A DNA stretch of 64,000 bases, taken from contig NZ_BMRM01000022.1 of assembly GCF_014648635.1 (NCBI RefSeq), forward strand, positions 98,968-162,967. The letters are read 5' to 3'. The translations under genes and the position numbers were made by a program. This stretch comes from Streptomyces cinerochromogenes. Lineage in GTDB: Bacteria; Actinomycetota; Actinomycetes; Streptomycetales; Streptomycetaceae. Under the pieces are notes generated by a model that did no database searches, was not told the DNA's origin, and worked only from the letters and a program-made list of their open reading frames with translations. This document shows positions 23,897 to 32,736 of the stretch, one piece after another. Position 1 is the first letter of the stretch; each line of letters starts with the position of its first letter.

Positions 23897-25213
23897 CTAC
23901 GCCGTCCGCAGGAAGCGGTCGAGGACCCGGACCCCGAAGTGCAGCGCCTCCACGGGCACCCGTTCGTCCACGCCGTGGAAGAGCGCCTGGTAGTCGAGGT
24001 CCGGGGGCAGCTTCAGGGGGGTGAAGCCGTAGCCGGTGATGCCGAGCCGGGAGAACTGCTTGGCGTCGGTGCCGCCCGGCATGCAGTACGGCACCACGTA
24101 CCCCTCGGGTGCGAACTCCTCGACGGCGGCCCGCATCCGCGCGAACAGGGGCGTGTCCACGGGTGCCTGGAGAGCCGTCTCGCGGTGCTCGAACTCCCAC
24201 CGGACGTCCGGGCCCGTCAGCTCGTCCAGCGTGGCGGTGAACTCCTCCTCGCCGCCCGCGAGGTAGCGCCCGTCCACGTAGGCGACCGCCTCGCCGGGGA
24301 TGACGTTGAGCTTGTAACCGGCCTGGAGCATCGTCGGGTTGGCGCTGTTGCGGACGGTCGCCTCGACCAGCCGGGCGGCCGGGCCGAGCTTCTCCAGCAG
24401 CCGGTCCACGTCGGTGAGGTCGGCGTCGATGCCGTACAGCGCGGCGAGCCGGGTGAGGGCGGCCCGCACGGTCGGGGTGAGGCGGAGCGGCCACTCGTGC
24501 TCACCGATGCGGGTGACGGCGGCGGCGAGCCGGGTCACCGCGTTCTCCTGGTTCACCCTGGAGCCGTGCCCGGCCCGGCCCCGCGCGGTGAGCTTCAGCC
24601 AGCCGGTGCCCCGCTCCCCCGCGGCGATCGGGTAGATCTCCCGGCCGGACCCGTCGTGGAAGGTGAAGGCGCCCGACTCGCTGACGCCCTGCGTGCAGCC
24701 CTCGAAGAGTTCGGGGTGCCGGTCGGCGAGGAACCCGGAGCCGTCCTCGGCACTGGCCTCCTCGTCGGCGGTGAACGCGATGACGAGGTCGCGGCGGGGC
24801 CGTACGCCCTGGCGGGCCCAGGACCGGACGACCGCCAGGATCATCGCGTCCATGTTCTTCATGTCGACGGCGCCGCGCCCCCACACCACACCGTCGCGGA
24901 CCTCGCCGGAGAAGGGGTGGACCCGCCAGTCGGCGGCCTCCGCGGGCACGACGTCGAGATGGCCGTGGACCAGCAGCGCGTCGGCGGACGGGTCGGTGCC
25001 CTCGATCCGGGCCACCACGTTGGTGCGGCCCGGGGTGCGCTCCAGCATCAACGGCTCCAGGGCCGCCCCGGCCAGCCGCTCGGCCGCGTACTCGGCGGCG
25101 GGCCGCTCCCGGCAGTCGCCGCCGCCGCGGTTGGTGGTGTCGATGCGGATCAGGCCGGAGGTGAACTCCACGACCTCGGCCAGGGCCAGTTCGTCGGCCT
25201 GCTGGTCAGCCAT
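23897..25213 (-). CDS. M20 family metallopeptidase
   Basis: A 438-residue zinc hydrolase of the M20/M25/M40 group. Metal ligands are visible in L-L-V-H-G-H-L-D-V-V-P (His and Asp of the first site), G-R-G-A-V-D-M-K, and the catalytic pair T-A-D-E-E-A. The dimerisation domain lies between about residues 190 and 310. Family members cleave dipeptides, N-acyl amino acids or related amides. The ATG begins 8 nt before the end of the M55 gene, so translation is coupled. It is full length with no signal peptide. Confidence 0.9.
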   Translation of the reverse strand: MADQQADELALAEVVEFTSGLIRIDTTNRGGGDCRERPAAEYAAERLAGAALEPLMLERTPGRTNVVARIEGTDPSADALLVHGHLDVVPAEAADWRVHPFSGEVRDGVVWGRGAVDMKNMDAMILAVVRSWARQGVRPRRDLVIAFTADEEASAEDGSGFLADRHPELFEGCTQGVSESGAFTFHDGSGREIYPIAAGERGTGWLKLTARGRAGHGSRVNQENAVTRLAAAVTRIGEHEWPLRLTPTVRAALTRLAALYGIDADLTDVDRLLEKLGPAARLVEATVRNSANPTMLQAGYKLNVIPGEAVAYVDGRYLAGGEEEFTATLDELTGPDVRWEFEHRETALQAPVDTPLFARMRAAVEEFAPEGYVVPYCMPGGTDAKQFSRLGITGYGFTPLKLPPDLDYQALFHGVDERVPVEALHFGVRVLDRFLRTA

Positions 25214-26039
25214 ACTGCTCCTCCACGGCGGCAGAGGCGATCGTGGTGACCGCCTTGAACGTCCTGATCCCCTCGTACATGGTGGCGCTGGTGTACGCCA
25301 CCTTCCGCTCCCCGGTCCGCGCCACGCCGGGGACGACGGTGGCGGCCATCGCGAGGTGCTCGGCGTCGAACTCGACGGCCACCGTGAACGGCCCGGCCTC
25401 GACCGGCGCGTGACGGACCGCCAGCGGTGCCGCCTCCTTGGCCGCCGCACGGATGTCGGCCGCGGTCCTGGCCGGAGTCCGGCACACGGCCGCGTACCGC
25501 GACACATGGTCCTTGACGGCCACCTTCAGTGCCTCCGGCGCGTAGCCGAGGGCGTCCTCGCAGGCCACGTCGTCGCCGGTGACGAGGACGACCGGGACGC
25601 CGTACTCGGCGACGACGTGCGCGTTGAGCAGACCCTCGCTGGCCCGGACGTCGTTCAGCCACACACCGGTGATCTGGTTGGCGAGGTAGGTGTGGGCGAG
25701 GACGCCCTCCATGCCGGCGCCCGCGTGGTAGCCGACGAACGCGATGCCGTCGACGTCACCGTGCTGGACGCCCTCCACCATGGACAGCGCCTTGTGCCGG
25801 CCGGTGAGCATCTCGACCCGCTCGTCGAGCCGCTCCAGGAGCAGGTTGCGCATGGTCCAGTGGGCCTCGTTGACCAGGACCTGCTCCGCGCCTCCGTCGA
25901 AGAAGCCTTCCACGGCGGCGTTCACGTCCGAGGTGAACATCGACCGGCACCGCTCCCACTGCGGTGTCCCCGGCAGCACGTCGGCGGGCCAGGTGACGCC
26001 GGTGGCACCCTCCATGTCGGCACTGATGAGGATCTTCAT
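25206..26039 (-). CDS. M55 family D-aminopeptidase (DppA-like)
   Basis: A 277-residue member of the DppA family of self-compartmentalising D-aminopeptidases. The zinc-binding start I-S-A-D-M-E-G (Asp8, Glu10), the motif V-N-E-A-H-W near residue 57, and F-V-G-Y-H-A-G near residue 102 are all present. DppA of Bacillus cleaves D-Ala-D-Ala and D-Ala-Gly-Gly, freeing D-amino-acid peptides from cell walls. It is the first gene of the peptidase operon. A 71-bp gap separates it from the upstream methyltransferase gene. Confidence 0.92.
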   Translation of the reverse strand: MKILISADMEGATGVTWPADVLPGTPQWERCRSMFTSDVNAAVEGFFDGGAEQVLVNEAHWTMRNLLLERLDERVEMLTGRHKALSMVEGVQHGDVDGIAFVGYHAGAGMEGVLAHTYLANQITGVWLNDVRASEGLLNAHVVAEYGVPVVLVTGDDVACEDALGYAPEALKVAVKDHVSRYAAVCRTPARTAADIRAAAKEAAPLAVRHAPVEAGPFTVAVEFDAEHLAMAATVVPGVARTGERKVAYTSATMYEGIRTFKAVTTIASAAVEEQYG

Positions 26040-26110
26040 GCTTCGTCACGTTACGCGCCGAGCGGCGGCCAGGCTACGACCGCGCCGGGAAGGAGCGGCC
26101 CCGGTTCCGG

Positions 26111-26830
26111 TCAGGCCCTGCCGAGGACGTACCAGTGGGCCGGCAGGTCGATCCGGGTGCCGTCCGCGAGGTGCTCGGTCTGCGGCACGGTGGTCTCGCC
26201 CTCGGCCAGGACGGTGAGGCCGGCCTCGGCGAGCAGGCGCGGGATCTCGTCGTCGGGGGCGTCGGCGGGCTTGAGTCCGTGGTGGAAGACGCGCCGGAGC
26301 TTGGGGCCCGGGCCGCCCGGCTCGGACGCGGCACGCTTCAGGACGTCCCGGGAGCCGGAGGTCAGTTCGACCACGAAGGCGCGTCCCTCGGTGCCGATCA
26401 GCTCGGCGACGGCGGCGGCCACGGCGGGGCGCGCGGCGGGTTCGCTCTGGTGGATCACGGCCCGCATGTAGACGTGGGCGTCGCCGAGCTTGTCGTGCAG
26501 GGTGCGTACGGCGTCGGTGTCGGTGAGGTCGAGCTGCTGGAACTCGACGGAGGCGCCGTTCGCGGCGCGGCGGGCGTGCTCGACGGCGGCGTGCGAGAGG
26601 TCGACGCCGACGGCGTGGGCGAACCGGGTGGCCAGGTAGCGGGTCTGGGTGCCGTTGCCGCAGCCGAGGTCGACGATGGTCCGGTCCGGGTCGGCGTGCG
26701 GCAGGAGCAGTTCGCTGTGCGGCGCGGCGCTCAGGGAGGGGTCGGAGTCCCATATCGCCTCGCCCCGGGCGTCGGAGGTCTCGCGCCAGTAACTCTCCCA
26801 CGCGTTGCGGTAGTTCTCCGAGACGTTCAT
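26111..26830 (-). CDS. Class I SAM-dependent methyltransferase
   Basis: A 239-residue methyltransferase with motif I I-V-D-L-G-C-G-N-G-T (about residues 51-60), V-G-V-D-L-S-H at motif II and an acidic motif Q-Q-L-D-L-T-D. The N-terminal N-A-W-E-S-Y-W-R-E-T-S is reminiscent of thiopurine/halide methyltransferase-like proteins, but the substrate is unknown. The ATG at 26830 is clear. Its neighbours are the SpoIIE phosphatase (77 bp upstream) and the peptidase operon (71 bp downstream), all minus strand, so it could belong to either transcript. Confidence 0.83.
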   Translation of the reverse strand: MNVSENYRNAWESYWRETSDARGEAIWDSDPSLSAAPHSELLLPHADPDRTIVDLGCGNGTQTRYLATRFAHAVGVDLSHAAVEHARRAANGASVEFQQLDLTDTDAVRTLHDKLGDAHVYMRAVIHQSEPAARPAVAAAVAELIGTEGRAFVVELTSGSRDVLKRAASEPGGPGPKLRRVFHHGLKPADAPDDEIPRLLAEAGLTVLAEGETTVPQTEHLADGTRIDLPAHWYVLGRA

Positions 26831-26907
26831 GCGATCTCCCCACGGTTCGGTTCCGTGATCGGGATATCGCGGTCCCGGGGCCCACGGCAAGAGCCGGGCG
26901 GCCGTGT

Positions 26908-29406
26908 TCACGAGATGTGAAGGGCCTGTTCGAACCAGACGGTCTTCCGGTGCCCGGTGGCGCTGGCACCCCACTCGCCGGCCAGCCGGCTCACCACGCG
27001 CAGTCCGCGGCCCGAGTCGTCGTAGGGGCCGGCGTTCAGCATGGCGGGCAGGGCGGGTTCGTCGTCGGTGACCTCGAACAGCAGCGCGTCGGTGCGGACC
27101 ACCCGCAGCCCGATCCGGTCGCTCCCGGCATGCCGGACGGCGTTGGTGACGACCTCGCTGACCAGCAGTTCGGCGGTCTCCACGGCCTGCGGCAGACCCC
27201 AGTCGAGCAGGCGCTCGCGGACCAGCCGGCGGGCCCGGGCCACCTCGCGCGGGTCGGGGTCGAGCCACCACTCGGCGACGTGGTCGTCGGGGATGCCGTT
27301 GAGGCGGGCCATGAGGAGGGCGACGTCGTCCTTGCGTCCGCCGCGTGTGTTGAGGGCGCGGATGATGGTGTCGCAGGCGTCGTCCATGGAAGCCGCGGGG
27401 TGGGCGGCGGACTCGCAGAGGGCGGCGAGGCCCTCGCCGATGTCGGTGCCGCGCACCTCGACCAGGCCGTCGGTGCACAGCACCAGGCGGTCGCCGGGCC
27501 GGACCTTGATCCGGGTGGCCTCGAACGGCACCCCGCCGACGCCGATCGGCGCACCGGTGGGCAGGTCGAGGAGTTCGCTGCTGCCGTCCTCGGCGCGCAC
27601 CAGCACGGGCGGGATGTGGCCGGCGTTGGCGAGGGTCAGGTCGCCGCGGATCGGGTCGTAGACCGCGTACAGGCAGGTGGCGAGGTAGCTGTCGCCGAGC
27701 CTGCGGGCCAGGTCGTCCAGGTTGCGCAGCAGCTGGGCGGGCGGGGTCTCCATGGTGGCCATGGTCTGCACGGCCGTGCGCAACTGGCCCATCATGGCGG
27801 CCGAGTTGAGGCCGTGCCCCATGACGTCGCCGACGACGAGGGCGGTGCGGGAGCCGGGCAGCTTGATGGTGTCGAACCAGTCGCCGCCGATCCGGCCGAG
27901 CCGGGCGCCGGGCAGGTAGCGGGTGGCGATGTCGCAGCCGGCCATCCGCGGGGCGACCCGGGGCAGCATGCTGTCCTGGAGGGTGTCGGCGACGTTCTCC
28001 TGGTAGGTGTACATGCGGGCGTTGTCGAGCACGAGGCCCGCGCGGGCGGCGAGTTCGGCGCCGGTGGTGCGGTCCATGTCGTCGAACTGCGGCCGGTCGG
28101 GGCGGCGCATGAGCACCATGAAGCCGAGGACGACGTTGCGTGCCTTGAGCGGGACGATCAGCAGGGACCGGCCGCCGATGAGCGGCCGGAGGTCGCGCTT
28201 CTCGAACTCGCCGGCGATGCGCTGGGACAGCTCCTCGGTGACCCGCGGGACGAGCACCGGCTCGCCGGTGACCATGCACTGGTAGAACGGGGTGTGCTCG
28301 GGGAAGGCGAAGGCCTCGCCGACGGGCACGGTGTCGTCCCAGCGGCCCGGTTCGTCGTTGTGCTCGACCCAGACCCGGAACATCACGGTGGTGGCGTCCG
28401 GCGGGCCGTCCGGGAAGCCCTCGCCGGCCAGCACCGCGGCCCGCAGGTGGGTGCCGGCGAAGTCCGCGAACCGGGGTACGGCGGCGCTGGTGACCTCGCG
28501 GATGGTCTCTCCGAGGTCCAGGGAGGAGCCGATGCGGGAGCTGACCTCGTTGAGGAACTCCAGCCGCTCGCGGACGGCGGCGTACTCCAGGTCCTGTTCG
28601 GCGCCGGCCGGGACCACGGCCGCCGCCCGCTGCCGGGGTACGACGGCTCCGGCGGGCCCGGCCGCCGCGGCGCGGCTGCGGCCCGGGCGGCGGGGCACGC
28701 CCCAGTACGGGCTCACGGGGACCCGCTCGGACTGGCTGAACTCCAGGACCGGGTAGCCGAGTTCGAGGACCTGGGAGACGATCCGGGCGCTGAGTCCGGG
28801 GCCCATGTTGGGCAGGATGTCGGGCAGGCGCCGTTCGAGTTCGTCGGAGGCGGGCAGTTCGGTGTGGCGGGCGAAGCCGGGCGAGATGCGCTCGGCGGTC
28901 TCGTCGTCGTAGCCGCGTTCGTCGCGCAGCCGGGTGGCGTCGGCGGCGAGCACGAGCAGCCGGGAGGGTCCGGGGCCGACCAGCGGGTAGGCCCACCACA
29001 GCACGTCGAGCCGCTCGTCGCCGCCGGACGGCTGCGCGGGCGGGCGGAGGCGGGCGCGGCCCGCGGTGGCGTAGCCGGTGGGCCCGCCGAGCGAGGCTTC
29101 CAGGTCGGGTCCGGGTCCGTCGTACGCCACGAGGTCGGCCGGCACCGTGTCGGCCGCCCTCGCGTCTTCGGGCACCGCGTCGGCCGGCGGGTCGTCCGGG
29201 AGGGTGCCGGCGACCGGCAGCAGGTCGGCCGCCATGCGGCCGACGGCGTCCTCCCGGCTCACGCCGAACATGCGCCGCGCGCCGCTGCTCCAGTGGGACA
29301 CCAGCCCGGCGCGGTCGACGATGACCACGGCCAGCGGAATCCGGCCCGCCGCGATGTCGCCGGCGCCGCGCCCGGGAACTGTGTCCCGCTCGCTGCCACG
29401 GTCCAT
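26908..29406 (-). CDS. PAS-GAF-SpoIIE phosphatase with C-terminal anti-sigma-type ATPase domain
   Basis: An 832-residue signalling protein. Residues about 20-110 form a PAS-like sensor (V-V-I-V-D-R-A-G-L-V-S-H-W). A poorly conserved 150-residue linker follows, then a GAF domain (about 285-465). A SpoIIE/PP2C phosphatase (about 490-690) carries the metal aspartates in I-G-G-D-W-F-D, V-G-D-V-M-G-H-G and G-R-K-D-D-V-A-L. A histidine-kinase-like ATPase domain (about 700-825) has the N-box V-S-E-V-V-T-N-A-V-R-H-A. This architecture is typical of Streptomyces regulators of the partner-switching pathways that release stress sigma factors. No membrane helices are seen. Confidence 0.92.
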   Translation of the reverse strand: MDRGSERDTVPGRGAGDIAAGRIPLAVVIVDRAGLVSHWSSGARRMFGVSREDAVGRMAADLLPVAGTLPDDPPADAVPEDARAADTVPADLVAYDGPGPDLEASLGGPTGYATAGRARLRPPAQPSGGDERLDVLWWAYPLVGPGPSRLLVLAADATRLRDERGYDDETAERISPGFARHTELPASDELERRLPDILPNMGPGLSARIVSQVLELGYPVLEFSQSERVPVSPYWGVPRRPGRSRAAAAGPAGAVVPRQRAAAVVPAGAEQDLEYAAVRERLEFLNEVSSRIGSSLDLGETIREVTSAAVPRFADFAGTHLRAAVLAGEGFPDGPPDATTVMFRVWVEHNDEPGRWDDTVPVGEAFAFPEHTPFYQCMVTGEPVLVPRVTEELSQRIAGEFEKRDLRPLIGGRSLLIVPLKARNVVLGFMVLMRRPDRPQFDDMDRTTGAELAARAGLVLDNARMYTYQENVADTLQDSMLPRVAPRMAGCDIATRYLPGARLGRIGGDWFDTIKLPGSRTALVVGDVMGHGLNSAAMMGQLRTAVQTMATMETPPAQLLRNLDDLARRLGDSYLATCLYAVYDPIRGDLTLANAGHIPPVLVRAEDGSSELLDLPTGAPIGVGGVPFEATRIKVRPGDRLVLCTDGLVEVRGTDIGEGLAALCESAAHPAASMDDACDTIIRALNTRGGRKDDVALLMARLNGIPDDHVAEWWLDPDPREVARARRLVRERLLDWGLPQAVETAELLVSEVVTNAVRHAGSDRIGLRVVRTDALLFEVTDDEPALPAMLNAGPYDDSGRGLRVVSRLAGEWGASATGHRKTVWFEQALHIS

Positions 29407-29492
29407 GGCCCAGGCCCTCTCTCCCCACGGCTGTCCGCAAACGATCTGTGCCGCCCGCCACTACGGTACGGCGGCGTCCGGTCGCGATGTGT

Positions 29493-29510
29493 GGCAATCC
29501 TGGAATTGCC
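29493..29510. promoter_or_regulatory. Inverted repeat upstream of the SpoIIE phosphatase gene
   Basis: GGCAAT-N6-ATTGCC is a perfect 6-bp dyad 87-104 nt upstream of the phosphatase start, in the 142-bp gap after the MFS gene. It is AT-rich relative to its surroundings. It could be an operator; a weak terminator for the MFS transcript is the alternative. Confidence 0.35.
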
Positions 29511-29548
29511 CTCACCGGATCGCTCCGGCGCGCGGTGGCGCGCCCCGC

Positions 29549-31933
29549 TCAGTCCTCGTGGCCGAGTTGGAGATCGCGCTCCGTGCGGCCACCCCCCGCG
29601 ACCTGCAGCACTGTGGCGACCGGCGGGTAACCTGCGGCGATGACGGTGTACTCGCCGGAGGACAGATCCACGAACCGGAACGTTCCGTCGGGTCCGGTGG
29701 TGAGGGTGTCGACGACGTTGCCGGCGGCGTCGAGGAGGGTCACGCGCGCGTCCTCCACCGGCCGTCCGCCGCTCGCCCGGACGGTGCCCCGCAGCACGGC
29801 GCCGCCCGCGAGTTCGATGTCCTGCCGGGTCTCCCGGGAGGCCTGCACGGTGACCGGGAGCGCGGCGGGCCGGAAGGCGGGGGCGCTGGCGGCGAGGGTG
29901 TACTCGCCGGCGACCAGTTCGGTGATGACGTAGCCGCCCTCGCGTCCGCTGCGGGTGCTGGCGACGACCTCGCCGTGCACGTTGGTGAGGGTGACGGTGG
30001 CGTCCCGGACGGGGCTGCCGTCGGCGGTGAGCACGCTGCCGGCGAGGCGTCCGGCGCCGCCGAGGACGACGTCGAGTTCGACGGGGCGTTCGCCGACGGT
30101 GACGGAGACGGCCTGCGGCTGGTGACCGCCGGCGGCGGCGATCAGCACGTACGCCCCGGAGCCGGGCGTGCTGAGCGCGTACCGTCCGTCCTCGCCGCTG
30201 GCGCCCCGGCCGATCTGCTGCCCGGCGACGTCGATGAGGGTGAGGGCCGCGCGGGGCACCACGGTGCCGTCGGGGTGCTGCACGGTGCCGCAGACGGGAA
30301 TCCCGGCGGCGTGGGGCGCACGGGCGCCGGGGATCGGGGCGGTCACGGTCTGCGGCTCCGTTTCGGCGGTGTTGTGGGACACCAGTGGTTTCTCCTTGAG
30401 GAAGAAGGCGATGAGCAGGCCGAGGGCGAGCACCGGGACCAGGTAGAGGAAGATCCGGGGCATCGCGTCGGCGTAGGCGCGGATGTAGGCGTCGCGCAGG
30501 GCCGGGGGCAGCGCGTGGACGAGCTGCGGGGTGAGGGAGTCGGCGTCGGGCAGGCCGGTGCCCGCGCCCGCGGGCAGTTCCGCGCGCAGCGCGGAGGTGA
30601 GCCGGTCGGCGAAGAGGGTGCCGAAGACGGCGGCGCCGACGCTGCCGCCGATCTGCCGGAAGTAGTTGTTGGCGCTGGTGGCGCTGCCGAGGTCGGCGGG
30701 GCGCACGGAGTTCTGCACCGCGAGGACGAGGACGGGCATCACCAGGCCGATGCCTGCGCCGAGGACGGCCATCCAGACGCTGTAGTGCAGCCGGGGCGTG
30801 TCGGTCTCCAGCCGGGACAGCAGCCACATGCCGGCGGTGGCGACGGCGCCGCCGAGCAGCGGGAAGATCTTGTAGCGGCCGGTGTGGCTGATGAGCTGGC
30901 CGCCGATGACGGAGGCGCCGACGATCCCGGCCATCAGGGGCAGCATCAGCAGCCCGGACTCGGTGGCGCTGGCCCCGTCGACCATCTGCAGGAAGGTCGG
31001 CAGATAGCTGGCGGCGCCGAACAGGGCGACGCCGATCACCAGGCCGACCAGGCCGCTGACCACGAAGACGGAGTCGCGGAACAGCCTGAGCGGGATCAGG
31101 GGTTCGGCGGCGAAGCGCTCGGCGACGAGGAAGAGGGCGGTGGCGGCCAGGGCGCCGGCGCCGAGGCCGAGGATCTGCCGGGAGTCCCAGGCGTACTCGG
31201 TGCCGCCCCAGCTGGTGAGCAGGACCAGGCAGGTGGAGGCGGCGGCGAGGAGCAGCGCGCCGAGCACGTCGAGCCGGGCCCGGGCGCGGGGCCTGGGGAG
31301 CTTGAGGACGACGGCCACGACGGCGAGGGTGACCAGGCCGAAGGGGACGTTGATGTAGAAGCACCAGCGCCAGGAGAGGTGGTCGGTGAAGTAGCCGCCG
31401 AGCAACGGGCCTGCGACGGAGGCGAGGCCGAAGACGGCCCCGATCAGGCCCATGTACCGGCCGCGTTCCCGGGGCGGCACGATGTCGGCGATGATCGCCT
31501 GCACCCCGATCATGAGCCCGCCCGCGCCGACGCCCTGGACCGCGCGGAAGGCGATCAGCTGGTCCATGGTGCCGGCCCGGCCGGCGAGCGCGGAGCCGAG
31601 GACGAAGACGGCGATGGCGAACTGGAAGACGCCCTTGCGGCCGAGCAGGTCGCCGAGTTTGCCGTAGACCGGCAGGCCGACGGTGGAGGTGAGCAGGTAG
31701 GCGGTGATCGCCCAGGACATCCGGTCCAGGCCGTGCAGTTCGCCGACGACCTTCGGCAGGGCGGTGGCGACGATCATCTGGTCGAGGGCGGCCAGCAGCA
31801 GTGCCAGCATCAGCCCGAAGAAGACCAGCCGCACGCGGCGGGGGCTCGGTCCGACGGCCTCGGCGGGTACCGGGACGGGGAGGCCGGGTGGCGCGGTGAC
31901 CGTTTCCGTCCGGTCCAGAGTGATCCCGCTCAT
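29549..31933 (-). CDS. DHA2-family MFS exporter with C-terminal carboxypeptidase-regulatory-like repeats
   Basis: A 794-residue protein. Residues 35-520 form a 14-helix drug:H+ antiporter of the DHA2 (EmrB/QacA) type, with L-D-Q-M-I-V-A-T-A-L-P in helix 1, G-K-L-G-D-L-L-G-R-K in the first loop and R-A-V-Q-G-V-G-A-G-G in helix 4. The last 248 residues (about 547-794) are three successive beta-sandwich units of about 80 residues, each with a G-T/S-V...D-A/R-A-x-V-T-L...G-x-Y/F pattern, as in carboxypeptidase regulatory-like domains. After helix 14 this tail should face the cytoplasm. The substrate is unknown. It is a long fusion compared with the usual 500-residue family. Confidence 0.9.
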   Translation of the reverse strand: MSGITLDRTETVTAPPGLPVPVPAEAVGPSPRRVRLVFFGLMLALLLAALDQMIVATALPKVVGELHGLDRMSWAITAYLLTSTVGLPVYGKLGDLLGRKGVFQFAIAVFVLGSALAGRAGTMDQLIAFRAVQGVGAGGLMIGVQAIIADIVPPRERGRYMGLIGAVFGLASVAGPLLGGYFTDHLSWRWCFYINVPFGLVTLAVVAVVLKLPRPRARARLDVLGALLLAAASTCLVLLTSWGGTEYAWDSRQILGLGAGALAATALFLVAERFAAEPLIPLRLFRDSVFVVSGLVGLVIGVALFGAASYLPTFLQMVDGASATESGLLMLPLMAGIVGASVIGGQLISHTGRYKIFPLLGGAVATAGMWLLSRLETDTPRLHYSVWMAVLGAGIGLVMPVLVLAVQNSVRPADLGSATSANNYFRQIGGSVGAAVFGTLFADRLTSALRAELPAGAGTGLPDADSLTPQLVHALPPALRDAYIRAYADAMPRIFLYLVPVLALGLLIAFFLKEKPLVSHNTAETEPQTVTAPIPGARAPHAAGIPVCGTVQHPDGTVVPRAALTLIDVAGQQIGRGASGEDGRYALSTPGSGAYVLIAAAGGHQPQAVSVTVGERPVELDVVLGGAGRLAGSVLTADGSPVRDATVTLTNVHGEVVASTRSGREGGYVITELVAGEYTLAASAPAFRPAALPVTVQASRETRQDIELAGGAVLRGTVRASGGRPVEDARVTLLDAAGNVVDTLTTGPDGTFRFVDLSSGEYTVIAAGYPPVATVLQVAGGGRTERDLQLGHED

Positions 31934-32081
31934 GTAGCGCTCCCCTCGTCACACCTGCCACACGGTTCCCGCGCGATGCGACAACTCCGGGCAAGTGCGA
32001 CGAGTTACGGCGCCGACCCGGTCGAGATGTGATTCCACTCGAACCGGTGAAGGGCCCCAACGGCCCTGGGGATCCGGGGAC

Positions 32082-32525
32082 TTACTGCTCGACCTCGGTG
32101 GCGAGCCTGGCGAGCAGGGCGTCGTAGATACGGCCGAGGCCCTTGGGCGCGAAGGTCTTCTCGAAGAAGCCGCCGATGCCGCCGGCGCCCTGCCAGGTGG
32201 TGGTGACGACGACCCGCGACCTTCCCTCACCGGCGGGGGTGACGCGCCAGGTGGTGACCATGGAGGAGTTGCGGTCCTTCTCCACCAGCTCGCCGTCGGT
32301 GGGCTCGCTGACCTCCAGCAGGCAGTCGCGCACCCGCTTGCTGGTGGCCTGGAGCTTCCAGTGGACGAGGGTGCCCTCGCCGTCGCCGCCCTCGCGCACC
32401 TCGTACTCGCTGAAGTGCTCGGGCAGCAGCTTCTGCCGGGTGTCGCGGTAGTCGGCGAGGGCGTCGAACACCTTCTCCGCGTCCGCCGCGACGACCCGCT
32501 CCGTAGTGGCCTCGACCTGCGCCAT
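32082..32525 (-). CDS. SRPBCC family protein
   Basis: A 147-residue START/SRPBCC-fold protein. It starts V-E-A-T-T-E-R-V-V-A-A-D-A-E-K-V-F-D-A-L-A-D-Y, the typical first strand and helix, continues with T-L-V-H-W-K-L and ends with an amphipathic helix rich in A and L (Y-D-A-L-L-A-R-L-A). Such proteins bind hydrophobic ligands in a deep cavity; the ligand is not deducible. A short hairpin (AGGGCC-N5-GGCCCT at 32051-32067) follows the gene and may end transcription. It is divergent from the radical SAM gene. Confidence 0.82.
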   Translation of the reverse strand: MAQVEATTERVVAADAEKVFDALADYRDTRQKLLPEHFSEYEVREGGDGEGTLVHWKLQATSKRVRDCLLEVSEPTDGELVEKDRNSSMVTTWRVTPAGEGRSRVVVTTTWQGAGGIGGFFEKTFAPKGLGRIYDALLARLATEVEQ

Positions 32526-32689
32526 TGCGTTCCTCCACGACCTGGTTCCTCGGGGTTGGGGCAAGCCAACCACCCCGGCGCCCGGCCGCCCAAATCGGGG
32601 TCCGGTACCGGGGGCCGTGACCGGGGCGGCGATCGGGGCCGCGATCAGGGGCGCGATCACGGGCGCGCCCGGGGTCCGCACGATCATGG

Positions 32690-32707
32690 GAACACATGTT
32701 CTATTCT
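32690..32707 (+). promoter_or_regulatory. LexA-type SOS box abutting a -10-like element
   Basis: GAAC-ACAT-GTTC at 32690-32701 matches the GAAC-N4-GTTC core of Gram-positive LexA boxes. TATTCT follows immediately (32702-32707) as a possible -10 hexamer, 29 nt before the radical SAM ATG. A repressor bound there would cover the promoter. It is the only AT-rich stretch in the region. Confidence 0.6.
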
Positions 32708-32736
32708 GTGGGCCGGGGCGAGCACGAGGAGGCGTC

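Noticed and set aside
29078..32032. A 984-codon plus-strand frame antisense to the MFS and SpoIIE genes
   Set aside because: It is Gly/Glu/Val-rich low complexity, lacks any motif, and mirrors the codon bias of the real genes in the opposite frame.
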